This document shows, in pieces, positions 59,381 through 64,000 of a stretch of 64,000 nucleotides of DNA. Source of the DNA: Pagrus major (taxonomy: Eukaryota > Chordata > Actinopteri > Spariformes > Sparidae). Position 1 is the stretch's first letter; each line of letters starts with the position of its first letter. A program made the translations under genes and the position numbers. The stretch lies in assembly GCF_040436345.1 (NCBI RefSeq), contig NC_133220.1:3775423-3839422 (forward strand), read 5' to 3'. The notes below the pieces were generated by a model, which was not told where the DNA came from, did no database searches, and was given only the letters and a program-made list of their open reading frames with translations.

Positions 59381-62300
59381 CCAGGTTCATGGCCACCAAT
59401 GACCTGATGCTGGAGCTCCAGAAGGACAGCATCAAACTGGACGAGGACAGTGAGAGGAAGGTGGTGACCATGCTGCTCAAACTGCTGGAGGACAAGAACG
59501 GGGAGGTGCAGAACCTGGCAGTGAAATGGTAAAAAAACACACACACACACGCACTCCTAACGCACAGGTTAGGGTGTGTAAATGGAAAGAAGCAATCCAT
59601 AACACCTTAATTACCTGTAATAACACTTAAATACCTGTGTATCAACTTCAGGAGGCAGTGTCCTGTATGTGTTCCCTCTTTAACTGTTGTGGTTTGAACT
59701 TTCCTCTCTTTTTTCTGTAGTTAGTTTGGATCCTTAACACACGTACGTTCTTGTATTCTGACGAAGGGCATGTTTGTGTCTCATGAATGAAAAACACGCA
59801 AAAGTAGACAACTGGGGAGGCAGGAAGACTTCAGGGATTTATTATTAAAATTAAGATACAAGATACATAAACTTACAAGAAAAGGCAACAAGTCTGAACA
59901 GAGGTCGCCAAAAAACTGGCAAAACAGGACTGAGGCAGATATTGTGACAGATGATCAGCTCCAAACTCATTTTACTGATAGGAAATCATTATTTGCTGCA
60001 CTTTTTGGACTTAGGAGACTCTTAATCAAGGGAACATCAGACTTTCTGTCCTGTCAAAGTAAAACTGAGAAAACTGATTATTAAAGCTTAAGGCTTCAAC
60101 AGACAGACGAACTTTCCTGCTGAAGATCTGATCATCAGTGTGAAATGTTAAATAAGAGCCGGTTATGGTCTTGTTAAGTCGTTGAACAGCTTCTCTTTGT
60201 TTCATCAGCTGCACGGTGAATTCATTTCATCTAAATGAAATGATTTGACTGGCACACAAATGTTTAACTCTTGACAGAGTGTTGTTTTCTGAGACAAAGA
60301 AGAAATAAGAGTTTTCTCACATTTTGGGGTGTAGTGACAAGTGTCTGTGTGTCTTAGCGGCAAGTATTCTGAGGGTGCGTTTGATTTTCAGCCTGGCTCC
60401 TCTGGTGAGTAAGGTGAAGGAGCCTCAGGTGGAGACGATGGTGGACACGCTGTGTTCAAACATGATGTCAGACAAAGAGCAGCTGAGAGACATTTCCAGC
60501 ATGGGACTGAAGACTGTGATCGCTGAGCTGCCGCTGTCTTCATCAGGTGAGAACTGACTTCTCAGTTTATTCAACCAGCTTTTGATGCCAGCTCTCAATC
60601 TAACAATCTAACTGGGTTGCCAGGTTTGACCCTGACAACCAGTGTGTGTAAGAAGATCACCTCCCAGCTGATTGGTGCCATGGGGAAACAGGAAGACGTG
60701 TCGGTTCAGTTAGAGGCTCTGGACATCCTGTCGGACATGTTGGGAAGGTAATAACTACACATTTTCAGTCACGGCAGCAGCAGCCTGGCTCAACGTCAGA
60801 CGGTCAGTCCAACACTTTGATCCAGACTGAAATTTCTCTGCAACTACAGGATGGATTTTGTGTTCAAACATTCATTGTTCCCAGAGGAGGAATCATCCTG
60901 ACCTCTGTGATTTCTCCTCCTTTGACTTCGACATTTTTGTGGCAGAGTTGAATATCTTGACAAATATGAGAAAACTGTGTCTTGAATTTGTTATAGATAT
61001 TCAAGAGGATTCATCTGAATGACTTTAGTGATCTTCTTCCTCCAGCACCACCACGAGGTTCACATTGGTGTTTTTGAGTGAAATGTCTCAAAAACTATTT
61101 GATGGTTTGCATTGAAATTTTGTTCAGACATTCGTGATCCTCAGAGGATAGAACCGTTTATCCTGGCACCATCATCAGGTCAACATTTTAATTTGTCCGA
61201 TACTTTAGTTTATGACCGAATACAAATATACAGTGTCGTCACCGTGAGCGTGATGCATGTTAGTATTCTGATGTTATTCCTAAGCACAGCCTCACAGAGC
61301 TGCCAGCTGTAGACTTTTAGTCTTGTCACAACAAATATTAAACACAAAATATTTTGATTCTTTCTCCAGGCTGAGTGGTGCTCTGGTCAGTTTCCACAGC
61401 TCTCTGCTCTCCAGCCTGCTGCCTCAGGTACGAAACACTCACACTGTAACTCTAAATGACCGATGACTAATGTGAATGTATTAACTTTTATCTCTTTACC
61501 ACTCGCTGTACTACTAAACAAAATTGTACTAGTATTAGTAATAGTGTTCTTTGCAGGACTAATATACTAATTAAAATATGTAGCACTATATCTATATATC
61601 TTATACAGATATAAGTCACTGTTTGTATATCATGACAGTCTCAAACATTATTAACATCCACTGTGTTCATAAGTTATAAATACGTGAATATCAACTATTA
61701 TCATGTCAGAATGACAGCCTATATGAAGTATATTATAGGTGCACTAAGTGTACAATATTTATTTCTTCTCTTTTTCAGTAATTGTGGCATATTGTGTTTT
61801 AATGTTGCAGCTTGTTGCTTGATCTTATTCTGTATTCAATTTATTTTTATTAGCGAAGCATGAACTGTGACATTCTGTGGCGATGCAGATAACTACAATA
61901 TGTTAAAAATAAAAATGTGCTGTTAGCCGAATACTGAAGAAACAAAGAAATCTTCATTGTAGAAGAAAAACTGTTTTAAAGTCATTCAGCCCTTCTCTAC
62001 AGTATATTTAAAAGTGAACTTATTCGATCTTACAAATCTATGAAACAACCTTTAATTTAGCCTTATTTGCAGCCAACAAGGAAATATGTGTCGATACTGA
62101 TGTTCGGACAATATTTCGGTGCATCCATCTCTGATCTCACTCACTCTTCCTCCTGATGCTCTCTCAGTTAACCAGCTCCAGGATGGCGGTCAGGAAGCGC
62201 TCCATCTTGGCCCTCGGTCACCTGGTGCCCTGCTGTAGTCCCGCCCTCTTCTCCCAGCTGACTGGACACCTGTTGACAGAGTTGGCCAAGGGCCCGCCCA

Positions 62301-62649
62301 CTTCGATGACGAGGACGTACATCCAGTGCCTGGCAACCATCAGCCGTCAGGGCGGCCATCGAGTCGGTGAGATCTATGTCTTCTAAAGTCATTGGACTGG
62401 TTGCATGGTTCTTTTTATTTGTTGTTAAATCGCTTCATGATCTTGTATCAGCATATTTGTTTGACAAACTTGCAATACATGAACCAAAGCTGCCCCTCGG
62501 GCTTTTCGTTCAGGATGAAAATTGATTTCTAGTGCCCGAAGATCTGAGAGCAGCTGAAAGAGAAACATCTTAAACATAAATCAGAAGAAACTTTATATTG
62601 CATCTTCAGATAAAAACTCACAAACTGTAGATTAATTTAATCTTTTAAT

Positions 62650-62688
<39 letters not shown>

Positions 62689-62802
62689 CTATAGGTGAAC
62701 ATTTAGAGAAGCTGATCCCCATGGTGGTGAAGTTCACCAGTGTAGAGGACGATGAGCTGAGAGAATATTGTTTCCAGGCCTTTGAAGCTTTTATACGCAG
62801 GT

Positions 62803-62867
<65 letters not shown>

Positions 62868-64000
62868 AACACACACACACACACATACACACACACTGCT
62901 GTCTCTCATTCCTGTATTAATGATTATGATTGACAGGTGTCCAAAGGAGATGTCCCCCCATGTTGCCACAGTAACACAGCTTTGTCTTAAGTTCATGACC
63001 TTTGACCCGAACTACAATTATGATGACGATGAGGAGGAGCAAGAAGACAGCATGGACATCGAGGACGGGCTCGATGACGGTCTGTGTTCCTCTTTCTTTT
63101 AGTCCTTTCGTTTCTGTTTTTCTCTTCTTTTGATGAGTTAAAGCGTTTTATGTACATTTGCATTTAAAAGACACTAAAAACAAGAACAAGCAAAAAGTTA
63201 AAAATTAGAAATAAGTTATGTATCTTATTTATTTTTAATAACTATGTTTGAAGCCCAGATTTAAATGAGTACAATCAGAGTAATGGTCGTCTCCATCCAG
63301 AGTCAGACGATGAGTACAGTGACGATGACGACATGAGCTGGAAGGTGCGGCGCTCCTCCATCAAGTGTCTGGATGCTTTGATCAACACGAGGCGGGACCT
63401 CCTCCTCTCCTTCTACTCCTCCGTCTGCCCCGCTCTGCTCGCCCGATTTAAGGAGCGCGAGGAGAACGTGAGGGCAGACGTCTTTGCTGCCTTTTCGACG
63501 CTGCTGAGGCAAACCCGAGTGGGGTCGAGTCACCACGGCCTCATCGTGGCCAGTTCAGACTCTGGGCTGAGCAAAGAGGAGGAGCCAGCAGTCGCCATGT
63601 TGAAGAAACAGGTAGAGTCTTATCAAGGGGAGAAGATGATGGTGGGATGGATGAGAGTTTATTCAGGGTAAAGTCCTGTTGTCTTACATTCAGTTTTATA
63701 AAATTTGGCCTGAGAAAAAGTCATCAAATAGTCTTTATTATTTATTATTGTCCTTTTTATCCAGCCATGTGAGAGTCCACATTTCTGATGTTAAAGAGCT
63801 TTAAACCTACCACTGAACCCAATACTGTCTTTATGCTTGCACTCAACCTCCCTCTGCACTGGACTGTATATACTACTTACCTTACCTTAAATTTTGTCAG
63901 AAAGATTTTGAAAAGGTCTTAAAAAGCATTAAATTGTGTCTGATACCTGTGTGTTTGTGTGTCTGTGTGTGTGTGTGTTGTCTGTCCAGGTGCCGATGAT
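58432..64000 (+). CDS. cand2: CAND2, cullin-associated NEDD8-dissociated protein 2, N-terminal part
   Basis: HEAT-repeat protein that binds unneddylated cullin-RBX1 and exchanges substrate receptors of SCF-type ubiquitin ligases. Exons: 58432-58499, 59385-59528, 60392-60546, 60624-60747, 61370-61427, 62168-62366, 62695-62800, 62937-63079, 63301-63611, and 63990 to the window edge. The joined frame is open for about 439 codons; the remaining two thirds lie beyond the window. Typical stretches are [67 protein letters not shown], an acidic loop, [17 protein letters not shown] and [18 protein letters not shown]1 is very similar. CAND2 is chosen because sec13 and CAND2 are neighbours in human too and because of [14 protein letters not shown], where CAND1 has LDIMADML. 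Confidence 0.93.
58850..59175. mobile_element. Degenerate hAT-like MITE in cand2 intron 1
   Basis: It starts CAGTGGTGGAATGTAACTAA with AGTACATCTACTTAAGTTCA, the left end of the MITE family. Interior-like stretches (TACTTTTACGTGTACTTCTG) run to about 59175. Confidence 0.5.
59301..59379 (+). repeat. (GT)n microsatellite abutting the cand2 exon 2 acceptor
   Basis: A 79-bp GT tract with one TTAT interruption ends five bases before the exon (GTGTGACCAG then GTTC). No ordinary polypyrimidine tract lies between repeat and acceptor. Short CA repeats also follow the donor of this exon (59535-59550). Confidence 0.95.
62653..62687 (+). repeat. (GT)n tract before cand2 exon 7
   Basis: A GT tract of about 35 bp followed by TTCTATAG and the exon. 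Confidence 0.92.
62801..62897 (+). repeat. (CA)n tract directly after the cand2 exon 7 donor
   Basis: The donor GTACACGCAC runs straight into a CA tract with TACA interruptions that fills most of this 136-bp intron. Confidence 0.92.

Noticed and set aside
1-64000. CRISPR arrays, bacterial operons, tRNA or rRNA genes
   Set aside because: The tandem arrays lack spacers of independent sequence and the DNA is plainly vertebrate; no tRNA or rRNA sequence was recognised on either strand.

Overview
This window is vertebrate genomic DNA, almost certainly from a ray-finned (teleost) fish. The genes are split by GT-AG introns. The sequence is AT-rich, full of CA/GT microsatellites, and carries teleost-type repeats (L2, Rex1-like and L1/Tx1-like LINEs, hAT-like MITEs, a BEL/Pao fossil). 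The right-hand genes, sec13 and cand2, lie close together in human too (3p25).

Layout. (1) 1-2960: a segmentally duplicated upstream block with an L2 LINE and a 29-bp minisatellite. (2) 3077-3870: a BEL/Pao fossil against a stray copy of an immune-gene promoter. (3) 5678-18399 and 20681-31615: two tandem, minus-strand B7/CD276-like immunoglobulin-superfamily receptor genes. Both have a signal peptide, a V-set exon, one or two C-type Ig exons, a transmembrane exon and a short tail, all joined by phase-1 introns. Copy A has two C-type exons (379 aa) and copy B has one (297 aa). A third, mostly deleted C-type exon survives as a relic in both. (4) 31700-37330: further copies of the upstream block. 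(5) 37814-41951 and 45368-50453: two minus-strand, leaderless DNase I-family genes (334 and 261 aa). The first has a lysine-rich, nuclear-localisation-like tail; the second has an L1-like LINE in intron 1. (6) 53939-57724: sec13 on the minus strand, complete in nine exons (320 aa). (7) 58432 to the end: cand2 on the plus strand, the first ten exons, running off the window. sec13 and cand2 are head to head with about 700 bp between their start codons.

Exon boundaries were read from splice signals, and every complete gene model keeps one open frame from start to stop. The two Ig genes are the recent part of the window. Nearly identical outer segments flank strongly diverged inner ones, and insertions present in one copy and absent from the other give clean empty sites. 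The most striking observations are: a 33-copy 25-bp minisatellite grown out of the 3' coding end of a LINE; a TTAA-flanked inverted-repeat element with its empty site in the paralogue; intracellular-looking DNases without leader or conserved disulfide, one with a basic tail; promoter-like intronic elements (CRE, CCAAT, CArG/ETS) in both Ig genes; and (UG)n tracts in place of normal polypyrimidine tracts at several acceptors.
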